64,000 nt of DNA from Prorocentrum cordatum. Taxonomy: Eukaryota > Sar > Dinophyceae > Prorocentrales > Prorocentraceae. This document shows, one piece after another, positions 1 through 10,015 of the stretch (the stretch's first letter is position 1; each line of letters opens with the position of its first letter). Both the position numbers and the translations under genes were made by a program. The notes beneath the pieces are model-generated. The model was not told the DNA's origin, searched no databases, and saw nothing but the letters and a program-made list of their open reading frames with translations. The stretch covers positions 109,501 to 173,500 of the forward strand of contig CAUYUJ010014338.1 of NCBI GenBank assembly GCA_963575745.1, read 5' to 3'.

Positions 1-339
1 CTTTTGAGAAAGCAGGGGGAGAGCTTCTCAGAACGCCCTTCCTCGCCGCCTGAGCCGCCGGCTCAGAAGCCTGCGAACCCCCGTCCAATAGGCACCGTTT
101 CTCAGGGCGGGCCTCCCAGAGGGGCCCTCGGATCTCGTCCTTGTGCGACATCTTCCGAGTCAGGGTCAGGAGGCTCCCGCCCCTTCCTGAGAGGGACCCC
201 CCCCCGCCTTCCTCAGAAGGCCGCCACCTTCTCCTCGCCGCGCGACCCTGCGCAGGGCCGCCGAGGGATGCGGGCGTGCAGGCACCCCCCTGCGAGCGGG
301 CGCCCCGAGGAGTTCTGCACCACCGCCGCCCCGGTCCCC

Positions 340-575
340 ACTGAGGGGAACCCTTTACAGGGGGGCTGGCTCAGGGGGAAAGCGCCGACCTGAAATCGGC
401 GACGCATCGCGGATAGATCGGCGATGGGCCCCTGAAAGCGACTCCGCACGTTCCCGAGTGCGATACTCGCTAACAAGCCCCCATAGGCGATGAATTGGCG
501 ATTGGGGGTCGGTGCCTCCACGCCCTCTGAGCTGGTCCTCCCTCACGATGCCTCAGACCCATCCCCCCAAACCTC
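340..575. repeat. Dispersed repeat, copy 1 (pair with 28190-28390)
   Basis: Both copies hold two AATCGGCG/AGTCGGCG-type segments followed by the shared stretch GGCGATGAATTGGCGATTGG (about 487-507 here, 28310-28330 in the other copy) and then a CCTCCCTCACG-like tail. The copies have diverged between these blocks. No coding potential is evident. The repeat lies just downstream of the sulfatase stop codon. The first 340 bases are GC-rich, with CTTCTCAGAA-type palindromes that recur near 23.4 and 25.6 kb, and hold no recognisable gene. Confidence 0.6.
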
Positions 576-750
576 CAACGTCTTGAAAAACAAACTTCAC
601 GTTTTCCAGCGCTGTCGGGCGCCGCTCCTGAGGCCCCTGGGCCGTCAGAATACGGTGCAGGACGAAGAACCAGTGCTGGGAAAAGCCCGGAGGTCTGTAG
701 GATCTCTTCTCTTCATGGTAGCGAATGGTGGTGGTCGTGAGACTGATCCT

Positions 751-1051
751 TCACTCTGGCGCCTCCGCGGTGCAATTCACCTGCTGGCTCCACTCGTCCG
801 GCTGACCCCCCCAATTCTGCAACAGCTTCCACCCGTCGTCGTCGCGCACGGCCGTGTCGTAACCATCGTGCCGCTCGGAGGCGTCGTCGTGTCTGCCGTA
901 CAGCACCTCCCTCCTGCGCCCCGGCTCACCGCGGAAGAGCGCACCCGTCTGGTCGACGCCGTCGAGTGGCAGGTGGTCGCAGGAGCCGGAGGCCCCAGCG
1001 ATGGCGCACAACGTGGGGAGCCAGTCGGCCGCGTGCACGAGCCGGGCTCTG
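751..1051 (-). CDS. Sulfatase exon 7 (last recognised)
   Basis: Encodes [18 protein letters not shown] through [20 protein letters not shown] and on to a TGA at 753-751. The conserved part ends near QPDEW. The tail after it may be read-through into an intron, with the C-terminus outside what I can recognise. Confidence 0.8.
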
Positions 1052-3887
1052 CTGAAAGTGTCCCTGGCCTCCAGGGCACCCCTGGCGAGGCCCAGACGGC
1101 ATACAAGGGCGCCGTCTTATCTCCAGCGCATTTTGTGGTGAGAAGGAGGGAATGCGAAGGGGGAATGCGCTACGACATCTACCGCGGGCCACAAAATAGG
1201 GCACGGGACGATACGAACTAACCCTTGGAGCGTATTCGCGTCAGGGAGGCAAAGGAGGACGAGAAAAAGGAAGAGGAAGAGGAGGACGGGCTGCAGGGAC
1301 TCCACCATGGCGCGACAAGTTGGGGACACCTCAGGCCAGGGACATCTCCAGCAACCCCCGAATGAGCGCGCGCGCCACGGAGCCCTGGCGCGCCTGCGGA
1401 AGCAGGCCAGTGGCCGCGCCAGCCCAAACGAGCGCAGTGCCTCGGGTGCCCCCCTCCCAGATGGAGTGCTTCCCGCCACGGAGGGGGTAGTTGCTGGACC
1501 CGATGTAGTCGCCGCCCACGCGCCCCGACGACGGCCCGCCGTTGTCCGTGGTGAAGATGACGAGCGTGTCCTCCAGCATGCCTACGGGGAGAAACACCCA
1601 ATGACATCAACACAAACAAACTTTCAGGGGTGCACACGCTTTCTTGGATCTGCGCGGGACCCCTCCCCTGCCGCGCGAAGCGCGCCAAGGGCGGCGCCGC
1701 CAAGGGAAACCAAGCGCCGATCCAAGAGATCCGCGCGGACCTCCGAAAATTTGTGTTTATGCGCATGTTTCTTCTTCGAGTGCCCTTGGCTCGCAGCGCG
1801 CCGGTCACGTTGCCCAGGCCCTCGTCCAGGCAGGAGAGCATGCCCGCGAAGCCGCGGCGTTGCGGGTCCTCTGGGGCGAACATATCTGTGTCGCCCGCGG
1901 ATATGCGGACGCACGGATTCGTTCCGCGCGAGAGATCCGCGAAAGAAACGTCCCACATCCGCGGGGTCGCGGCCCAAGGGTCCGGCCCGCGAGGCCGCGG
2001 ATCCGGATCTTTTTTGTTTGGCCCACGAACCTCTCCCCGGGTGCGTTCGGTCAGAATTTCAAAAAGAATCCAGCCGCGGCAGGGCTCTCCAGGACGAGCA
2101 GCGAGCAGCGGTATCGGTATTTCTTCCTCCTGTGATCCTCGATGCTGCCCGCGTATGCGTCGACATAACTCTGGGGGACCTCAAGGGGTGCGTGTACGGC
2201 CTGGTAGGCGAGGTAGAGGAACAGCGGCTCCGAGGTGTCGTGCTGCTGGATCACCTCCTTTGAGCAGGGTCCAACTCTTCTGGCATTCCTACAACCAGGA
2301 ATGTTCCTACAACCAAGAACGCCCTAACAACAAAAGCAAGGTTCTGATAATGTTGAAACGGAGTGGCCAAACAATATTGTCTCAACCAGAAGTGGTCTAA
2401 GAATATGTTGCAGAAAAAACCGCAGGTGCTTGGATAATCATTCTACAAGCAGGTCAGGACGCTTCGCCACTGCTTGGCTCCTGGGCGCGGGCGGTGAACA
2501 GGTGCGTGCTGTAGTGGCCCGAGTCCTGCTTGGCCAGGCGAGAGCAGTTCGCTCCGCAGCGCGGCTGCATGTCGCGGCGGAAGTCGTAGCCGCCAGACTC
2601 GCAGGATCAGTCCACATTGCATCGGAAAATCAGATCGTATCGAAATGTCCGTCGGATCGAGTCGCATCGGCACGGAGTCGAACTCACATCGGATCGGCCG
2701 CGCCAGAATGCACAACAACGCCATGCAAACATCGGGCCGAATCGGATCGTCGGAATTTCGGAATCGAATCGGATCGGGCCAGCTGGAATCGAAATCTGAT
2801 CGGATCGAAAAGGCCCCTGGCTTCGTGCTTGAAGTAGCTTTCGCCGCCGCCGTAGAAGCCCACGAACGACTCGAAGCCGCGGAAGGTGGGCGTGTGCTCC
2901 CAGCGGGTGAAGCCCAGATGCCACTTGCCCACAGCGTGGCGCCGGTACCCCGCCGGCGCCAGCAGCTCGGGCAGCAGCGTCTCGTTCAGCGGCAGGCCCG
3001 TCGCTTGCCCTGGGCGCAGCCAGTCGTTCACGGTGTGGTGCAGCGGGTAGCGCCCGGTCAGGAACGTGGCGCGCGTGGGGGAGCAGACGGACTGCACGTA
3101 GTACTGATCGAGCACAGCGCCCTCGCGGGCCAGGCGGTCGACGCTCGAAGGAGAAAGGGAGCATAAACATACACAAACTTCCTGCTGCACATGGGCATCG
3201 TTTGACCGACCCCTATCCCCATGAACGTGGCCTGGACCCCAATGGCCGATTGATCCCCTAGATGGGGATATAGGCTGTTCCCTTCGAGTTTCGGGGGGCA
3301 TATCCCCAACCAGGGTGGTGGGATGGTGGGGATCTGGACGGGGATGGAGAAGAGGATAGGGATCGGTTAAACGATGCTGAACACAGGAGAAAAGGAGCCG
3401 TCGAGTCAGCGCAAGCGTTCTTGGGTCGGCGCTGGGCCCCCGCCCCTGGCGCGCAGAGAGCGCGCCAGGGAGGCCCCGCGCCGACCCGCGGAATCCGCTC
3501 GAGGCTCCGACAGCTCAGATTTACGCCGTGTTCCCAGACGTCCTCCGATCTGACTGTTTCAACCGCGGCCCCAGATCTCCCGACCCCTTCCTCGGATGTA
3601 ATCTTTCGTCCCAGACCCATTTTTGGCCCCAGAATCCGATGAGGGGCCCAGGCCGAAGTCGAGAGAAGAACGCCAGGATTGAAAAAAAACCTATCGTCGG
3701 AGGTTTGGGCTTTCTTCTTCGAGATGTGCGGGGTCCTGATCTGGTGGCTGCGGAAGCCGACGTCGTCCCACCCGAGGTCGTCGGCCACCACGAACAGCAG
3801 GTGGGGCGGCCTCTCTGCCTCAGCGGGGATCGGCGCCCCGCAGAGAAGCCCCAGCAGGGCGGCCAGCGTCAAGCGCGCGATGCCCAT
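751..3887 (-). CDS. Arylsulfatase (sulfatase family, ARSB/ARSI-like), seven exons
   Basis: Predicted formylglycine-dependent sulfatase that hydrolyses sulfate esters, probably secreted or in the endomembrane system. Exons on the minus strand: 3887-3721, 3143-2822, 2597-2481, 2257-2138, 1868-1784, 1581-1374, 1051-751. They total 1320 nt and join in frame to 439 residues plus TGA. Residues 1-24 form a signal peptide. D36-D37 (VVADDLGW) are metal ligands. C76 in [12 protein letters not shown] is the formylglycine precursor; Thr in place of the usual Ser is allowed by the sulfatase signature. [13 protein letters not shown] carries K129 and H131. TTDNGG carries D283-N284, and K308 follows in [11 protein letters not shown]. 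Colinearity with arylsulfatase B holds through DWLPTL and GWKLL. The end is about 90-100 residues short of ARSB, so the stop in exon 7 may lie in an unrecognised intron. Intron donors are GA or GC, never GT. Confidence 0.9.
1374..1581 (-). CDS. Sulfatase exon 6
   Basis: Contains [11 protein letters not shown] (metal ligands Asp and Asn), [18 protein letters not shown] with the conserved active-site Lys, and the following core strand. The acceptor is GTAG|GC and the donor is GTGGC|GC. Confidence 0.9.
1582..1783 (-). repeat. Sulfatase intron 5, introner-like
   Basis: A 202-bp GC...AG intron. Its 5' end on the minus strand reads CTCGAAGAAGAAAC within the first bases, nearly the same as the 5' end of intron 1 (CTCGAAGAAGAAAG). 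GGCA occurs at both exon junctions like a short target duplication. Internally, TCTTGGATC (1642-1650) is inverted as GATCCAAGA (1719-1727). Confidence 0.55.
1784..1868 (-). CDS. Sulfatase exon 5
   Basis: Encodes [20 protein letters not shown] to GALRAK plus one base. It matches [20 protein letters not shown] in arylsulfatase B. The acceptor is CAGAG|GAC and the donor is AAGG|GC. Confidence 0.88.
1905..2040. repeat. Repeat inside sulfatase intron 4 (relative at 16600-16740)
   Basis: Shares the ordered blocks TTCCGCGCG, ATCCGCGAA, GCGGCCCA and GGCCCGCGAGGCCGCGGAT, then a T-run followed by GGCCCA, with 16600-16740. It occupies the middle of intron 4 (1869-2137). A weaker relative of the TTCCGCGCG...CGCGAA part lies near 29409-29432. 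This suggests an intron-resident mobile or introner element. Confidence 0.55.
2138..2257 (-). CDS. Sulfatase exon 4
   Basis: Encodes 40 residues including [19 protein letters not shown], a highly conserved sulfatase strand-helix region. The donor is GAG|GATCAC, followed by GGAGGAAGAAA. Confidence 0.9.
2481..2597 (-). CDS. Sulfatase exon 3
   Basis: Encodes 39 residues, [12 protein letters not shown] to [12 protein letters not shown], matching the YSTNIFTKRA region of arylsulfatase B. The acceptor is CGAG|TCT. The donor is CAG|GAG, and its exact position is ambiguous because AGGAG occurs at both intron ends. Confidence 0.85.
2822..3143 (-). CDS. Sulfatase exon 2 (catalytic Cys)
   Basis: Runs from [15 protein letters not shown] to [10 protein letters not shown]. 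It contains both sulfatase signatures, [12 protein letters not shown] and [13 protein letters not shown]. The acceptor is CTTCGAG|C and the donor is GAA|GC. Confidence 0.92.
3144..3720 (-). repeat. Sulfatase intron 1 with terminal inverted repeats
   Basis: A 577-bp intron. Read on the minus strand, it begins next to CTCGAAGAAGAAAG and ends CTTTCTCCTTCGAG. These are near-perfect inverted complements (13 of 14), so the intron looks like an inserted element with terminal inverted repeats. The donor is GA rather than GT. Confidence 0.6.
3721..3887 (-). CDS. Sulfatase exon 1
   Basis: Starts at the ATG at 3887, which directly precedes a hydrophobic signal peptide ([18 protein letters not shown]). 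It ends after RTPHI plus two bases of a Ser codon. The donor reads CTC|GAAGAAGAAA. It contains the first two metal-binding Asp residues. Confidence 0.9.
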
Positions 3888-4159
3888 GGTGCCCTGGGCG
3901 GCCCTGGACCTGCCACGGCAGGCTGGGGTCCTGGGCCAAGACGTGAGCTCAGAAATGCATCTTGTGACCTTGGCAGCTTTCGATGTCCAACTCCTCGCGC
4001 TCGTGCGGGGCGATTCTGCGGGCGCCTCCCAGCGAAGTCTGGGGGCGGCCTGCGCACGCGAGGACGAGAGGAACCAATTGTCCCCGCATCCTAAATCTAG
4101 TTCTTGTTTTCTCTGGACACCCCCGCGCAGTACAACACCCACCCGTCCGCCTCTCCTCC

Positions 4160-5045
4160 CTTCACACTCATCATCACCATCACGCCATCAGCATCACCAC
4201 AATACTCCTTATCCTCCTCCTCCACCTCCTGCTCATCATCGTCGCCATGATCAGCATCAGCATCAGCAACAACATCATCATCATCAACAGCATTAGTGTC
4301 ATAATCCGCATCACCGTGATCATCATCGTCATCATCATCAGCATGATGATGGTGATGATGATACTCATCATCATAAGCATCATCATCACCACCATCACCA
4401 CCATGCTCATCGTCATCAACATTATGATAAGAATCAGAATCATCTGTTTTACCATCAGTTCCACCTTCATCATCACCATCATCAGCATCAGCATCATCAG
4501 CTTCATCATCACCACCACAACCATCATCACCACAACCACCATCGCCATAGTCATCATCATCGACATCAACATCATCAATATCATCATCCTCCTGACCAGC
4601 ATCACCACTACCGTCACAATCACCATAACCTTCATCACCATCAGCATCATCATCATCATCATCACTATCACCATCACCATCACCATGCCTATAACCATAA
4701 CCGTCAACGTCACCATCAACATCACAAGCACCACCATCAGCATCACCACCATCGCCATGACCGTCATCAGCTTCCTCATCTTCATTACCAACAGTTGCGT
4801 CATAATTAGCATCATCGTCATCACCGCCAACATCAACATCATTATCATCATCACGATCATCACCCGGCGCATCATCATCATCAGCATCATCATCACCATC
4901 ACCATCACCATCACCGTCAGCATCATCATCATCAGCGGCATCATCGTCACCAAGCATCAGCATCACCATCATCTCCATCACCACCACCACCATCATCATC
5001 ATCAGCATCATCATCATCGTCATCAGCAACATCATCATCGCGCAC
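4160..5045. repeat. CAT/CAC trinucleotide microsatellite
   Basis: Nearly 0.9 kb of CATCATCAC, ATCACC and ATCAGC variants. All six frames give His/Ile/Ser or Asp/Met/Val runs, which is why long open frames occur here. No coding signal is visible. The 3888-4159 stretch upstream of the sulfatase start shows no recognisable promoter element. Confidence 0.95.
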
Positions 5046-5059
5046 CATCACACACTGAC

Positions 5060-7870
5060 ACGTTCACTCACACATTGATCTTGAGAGGGTCACGAGCGGG
5101 AGCTTGCTTTCTGAGTGAATTCCAAGGAAATCTCGAGTGGGGACCCTTCGCTATGGAGTCCTCACCTCCATGTTCGAATCCGAACGGGGTCATCTAAACC
5201 CTGTGACTTTCCTTACCATTGGGTTCCTCAGTCCTGAGTATGGAGGTCCAGTGAGGGAGCATGGTTTGTGCGGGGATCGCAAGGCAGACTCCAGCAGGAA
5301 CCCGCCTCTATGAGGTCCCCGCCTCCATGATCGATTCTGAAAGGGGTGACCCAAAACCTCGTAACTGTCGTCACATTTGGGCTCCTCATGCCTGAATCTG
5401 GAGGTCTCGAGAGGGAGCCTGGTTTGTGGGTGAATCCCGAGGGAGTCTCGAGCGTCAGGCCTGAATCTGGAGGACGGCTCTAGCCAGAGCCTGGTTTGTG
5501 AGTAAATCGGTGGGAGGTCTCGAGCGGGAGCTCATTCTATGTGGTCAAACCATCCACGATCGAAGCCGAGCGGGTCACCCAACACTTGTAACACTCGTGA
5601 CAGATGGGCTCCCAAGCCTAAACCTGGAAGAGGTCTCGGGCGGGAACATGATGTGTGGCCTGCTTTCCGAATGGGTCGGTAGGAGGTCTCGAGCGGGAGC
5701 CAGACCCCATGGGGTCCCCACCTACAGGTTCATATCAGAACGGGGTCATCCAAACCCTGAGACAGTCACACGGCTCGGATTCGTGACTGTCCTCGTTTCA
5801 AAGTCCTACCGGCCTGAGTCTTGAGAGGGTCTCGAGCGGGAGCCAGGTTTGTGAAAATCGAGAGGAAATCTCCAGCGGGAACCTCATCCGTGTGGGGTCC
5901 CCACCTCCATGTTCGAATCCGAGCGGGGTCATCCAAACCCTGTGACTGTCCTTACAATTGGGTTCCTCCGTCCTGAGTCTGGAGGTCCAGAACGGGAGCA
6001 TGGTTTGTGCGGGGATCGCGAGAAAGTCTCCAGCGGGAGCCCGTCCCTATGAGGTCTCCACCTCCACGATCAAAACCAAACGGGGTCACCCAAAACCCTC
6101 GTAACTGTCGTCACAGTTGGGCTCCTCATGCCTGAATCTGGAGGAGGTCTCGAGAGGGAGCCTGGTTTGTGGGTGGAACCCGAGGAAGTCTCGAGTGTCA
6201 GGCCTGAATATGGAGGAAGGCTCCAGCCAGAGCCTGGTTTGTGAGTGAATCGGTGGGAGGTCTCGAGCGGAAGCTCGTTCTATGTGGTCAAGCCATCCAT
6301 GATCGAGGCCGAGCGGGTTACCCAACACTTGTAACACTCGTGACAGATGGGCTCCCAGGCCTAAATCTGGAAGAGGTCTCGGGCGGGAACATGATGTGTG
6401 GCCTGCTTTCTGAATGGGTCGGTAGGAGGTCTCGAGCGGGAGCCAGACCCCATGGGGTCCCCACCTACAGGTTCAAATCAGAACGGGGTCATCCAAACCC
6501 TGAAACAGTCACACGGCTCGGATTCGTGACTGTCCTCGTTTCAAAGTCCTACCGGCCTGAGTCTTGAGAGGGTCTCGAGCGGGAGCCAGGTTTGTGAAAA
6601 TCGAGAGGAAATCTCCAGCGGGAACCTCATCCGTGTGGGGTCCCCGCCTCCGTGTTCGAATCCGAGCGGGGTCATCCAAACCCTGTGACTGTCCTTACAA
6701 TTGGGTTCCTCCGTCCTGAGTTTGGAGGTCCAGAACGGGAGCATGGTTTGTGCGGGGATCGCGAGAAAGTCTCCAGCGGGAGCCCGTCCCTATGAGGTCT
6801 CCACCTCCACGATCAAAACCAAACGGGGTCACCCAAACCCTCGTAACTGTCGACACATTTGGGCTCCTCATGCCTGAATCTGGAGGAGGTCTCGAGAGGG
6901 AGCCTGGTTTATGGGGCGTCAGGCCTGAATATGGAGGAAGGCTCTAGCCAGAGCCTGGTTTGTGAGTGAATCGGTGGGAGGTCTCGAGCGGAAGCTCGTT
7001 CTATGTGGTCAAGCCATCCATGATCGAGGCCGAGCGGGTTACCCAACACTTGTAACACTCGTGACAGATGGGCTCCCAGGCCTAAATCTGAAAGAAATCT
7101 CGAGCGGGAACATGATGTGTGGCCTGCTTTCTGAATGGGTCGGTAGGAGGTCTCGGGCGGGAGCCCGTCCCAATGGGGACCCCACTTCCACCTCCATGTT
7201 CGAATCCGAGCGGGGTCATGCAAACCCTGAGACAGTCACAAGGTTTGGATGACCCCGCTCGGATTCGTGACTGTCCTCGTTTCAAAGCCCAACTGGCCTG
7301 AATCTGGAGGGGGTCTCGAGCGGGAGCGGATCGCGTGGAAGTCACCAGCGGGAACCTCTTCTGTACAGGGTCCCCACCTCCATGTTTGAATCCGACCGGG
7401 GTCGTCCAAACCCTGTGACTGTCCTTACTTGTGGCCTCCGCAGGCCTGAACCTGGAGGAAGTCTCGGGCGGGAGCATGATTTGTGGGTGAATCCCGAAGA
7501 CATCTCGAGCAGGAGCCCTCTCCTCTTGGGGTCCCCGCCCCCATGACCGAATCCGAGCGGGGTCATCCATACCGTGTAACCGTCGTCACTTTGGGATTCC
7601 TCACGCCTGAATCTCGAGGAAATGCTGAGCGGGAGCATGGCTTGTGAGTGAATAGCGAGGAAGTCTCGAGCAGGAACCTTCTCCCTGTGGTGTCCCCGCC
7701 TCTGGGCTCGAATCCGAAAGGGGTCACCCAAACTTTCCTCGTGTCTGAATCTGGAGGACGTCTCCAGCGGGAGCCTGGTTTGTGGGCGAATCGGCTTACT
7801 GTGGCGGGCATGATACTTGAGCACCCGAAGGGGGCAACCCGTGGGGACGTCTCGAGCGGGAGCCTCGTCT
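5060..7870. repeat. 743-bp tandem satellite built on GTCTCGAGCGGGAGC units
   Basis: Identical landmarks repeat 743 bp apart (for example 5498 and 6241), then 721 bp apart (6962) where a small deletion has occurred. Inside each unit, shorter blocks recur: a GTCTCGAGCGGGAGC-type box, a TGGGGTCCCCACCTCC block, and GAATCCGAGCGGGGTCATCC followed by AAACCCTGTGACTGTCC. The box occurs in most sub-blocks. Beyond 7.25 kb the order decays but the same blocks continue. Open frames of about 108 aa recur only because the repeat does. Confidence 0.9.
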
Positions 7871-7894
7871 GCGAACGAATCGCGAGGAATTCTC

Positions 7895-8435
7895 GAGAAA
7901 CAGGCGCGCACAGGTCACACAGGCGCCACAGGCCTACCAGGCCGAAGAAGACTGACAGGGCCCACGGGTCCCGCAGGTCGCGTAGGTCCAACTAATCCCA
8001 CACGGCCCAGCCCACTGGCTCCAAAGGCCCCGCAAATCACACAGGTACCATGGGTCACAAAAGTCTCACAAATCACACGGGTCCCATATGTTGCACAGGT
8101 CCCAAAGGTTCTGTATGTCCTACGGGCCCCGCAGGTCCAACAGGTCCCGCACATCCGCCAGGGTTCGAAAGTCAAACAGGTCCAGCATTCCCCACAGGTC
8201 CCACAAACCCTGCAGCATGCCGCACAAGCTTCACGGGCCCCACAAGCTTCGCAGGTCCAAAAGGCCCCACAGATCCCACAAGTTCCAGGGACCCCACTGG
8301 TCCCACTGGTCGCACAGGCCCCGCAGGTCGCACAGGCCTCGCAGGTCGCACAGGTTTCAGAAGCACTGCAAGTCTCAGAAGCCCCACGGACCCCAGAACC
8401 CAAAGGTCTGAACGGCCTCACAGGTCGCATCGTGG
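7895..8435. repeat. 9-bp ACAGGTCCC minisatellite (collagen-like translation)
   Basis: Multiples of a 9-bp unit (CACAGGTCC/CGCAGGTCC) translate on the plus strand as Gly-Pro-Thr/Gly-Pro-Ala triplets. Triplets are first seen in one frame (about 7912-8010), then in another (about 8060-8400), with stops between. There is no plausible start, secretion signal or flanking domain. I read it as a minisatellite rather than a collagen gene. Confidence 0.75.
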
Positions 8436-8589
8436 TATCCTGGCATCATCACCATCACTGGTCGTTAATGATGCCGACCCCCATGGACACTAGGAAAATT
8501 GTCAGGGGCCTTGTTCCGCCTGAAGAATTTCCCGTGTCGTAAGGCGAAGTCCTTGTTATTGTCCAGGCTGCCCCGAAGAACACTCATCC

Positions 8590-8925
8590 TCACCTTTTCT
8601 TCCTCCTCTTGCTCACTCATACTCATGCTCATACTCACTGACCATTCAGACTGGCTCATACTCAGACGCAGTCACGCTCAGACTTACCCATCGCTCACAC
8701 TCAGGCTCGCTCACGCTCAGACTCCCCCGTTCTCAGGCTCACTCATGCGCCCACCTTTACTCAGGCTCAGTCGCACTCAGACTTATTCACATTCGGACTC
8801 GCTCACAGCCAGGCCCCCTCACACTAGGACTCATTCACTCTCAAGCTCTTTCATACTCACTGACTAACTTAGACTCAGGCCCCTCTCAGACCAAGCGTCG
8901 GAATCACTCATACTCAGGCTCGCAC
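8590..8925. repeat. CTCACACTCAGACTC simple repeat, block 1
   Basis: Degenerate 12-18-bp units of CTCACACTCAGGCTCG type. The same sequence type returns at 9600-10015. No gene is visible. Confidence 0.85.
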
Positions 8926-8929
8926 GCAT

Positions 8930-9595
8930 GATGTAAGGATGTCTCAGGCGAGGCAATGGTTTCAACACTTCCGAGGGGGACGCCGAAAAAAATATAATTA
9001 TGTATATCACGGGCCCGTTCGCGCGCACATTGAAGGGATGCCGCCTCAAGCGGTTTGCCTGTTAACGTGCTCAACACCCTTTGTTTTCGGAGCAAAATGT
9101 AAGGGATCAAGCGAGGCGCTGGTTTCCGTACCCCCAAGGGGGCGCCAAGAGGGTATATCGCAGGCCCGTTCGCGTTCTTGTGGTGATGTCTCATGCGGTT
9201 TGTCTGTCTGCGTGCTCAGCATTCCCTGTTATCGGGGCAGTTTGTGTGGATGTCCCAAAAGGTTTGCCTGTTCCTGCCCCCCTGATTTCTGTTTGGGTGG
9301 TCCAGTTCTCAACGTGGCACTTGGGCACCCCAAAGGGGGACCGCCGGGGGCCGGGACACTCTAAGGTTCGCGTCCAGGTTGTGGGGGTGTCTCAGGCGGT
9401 TTGCCTGTTCCTGCTCCCCCCTTCTGGCGTATCCTTTTTATAATGCAGTGTCTACCGCGATATTGCACGCGCGGCACGCAGGCACCCCAAAGGGGGAGTC
9501 GCCCAGGGGGGACGCACCAGTACTCGCGCTCAGATTGGGAAATGTCTCAAGAGGATAGCCTGTTTCTGCTCCCCCCCAGACTGATTCTCCGGGTG
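8930..9595. repeat. Degenerate tandem repeat of about 150 bp with GATGTCTCAGGCG boxes
   Basis: Recurring blocks are GATGTCTCAGGCG, GCGGTTTGCCTGTTCCTGC and CACCCCAAAGGGGG, at roughly 140-160-bp spacing (GTTTGCCTG-type blocks near 9050, 9195, 9258, 9400 and 9550). The GGGCACCCCA block appears once more near 10050. No gene is supported. Confidence 0.7.
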
Positions 9596-9599
9596 GCCC

Positions 9600-10015
9600 A
9601 GCGCCACATTGGGTTGCGCTCATATTCAGATTCGAGCATACTTGTACTGGACAATACAGATTCATTCATACCCAAACTCGCTCAAACTCAGACTCACCCG
9701 CGCCCTAACCAACTCACACTCAGGCCCTCGCAAACTTAGACTTCAACCCACCAGCCCGCAGACTCACTCACACTCAAGCGCCCCGCACCCAAGCTCACTC
9801 ATACTCAGGTTCGCGTTCCTCACACTCAGACCCTCTTGCACTCAGGCTCGCTCGCACTCAGACTCACCCATACTCAGACCCAACCGTACACACGCTAACT
9901 ATATCCAAACACACTTACACTCGGGCTTCGTCATACCTGGGTCCACTCACAGTCGGACTCGCTCGCACTCAGATCACTCACAGTCAGATTCACTCGAACT
10001 AAGGCTCATACACAA
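9600..10015. repeat. CTCACACTCAGACTC simple repeat, block 2
   Basis: Same degenerate unit as 8590-8925, so the two blocks flank the 8930-9595 repeat. Confidence 0.8.

Noticed and set aside
4097-5197. 404-aa Ile/Ser/Thr frame and 313-aa acidic minus frame
   Set aside because: CAT/CAC microsatellite; every frame is a low-complexity run.
5498-7252. Three related 96-108-aa proteins in tandem
   Set aside because: They repeat because the 743-bp satellite repeats; composition and the presence of frames on both strands argue against coding.
7817-8542. Collagen-like Gly-Pro-Thr protein
   Set aside because: The Gly-x-y pattern comes from a 9-bp minisatellite, switches frame midway with stops, and has no signal peptide or other domain.
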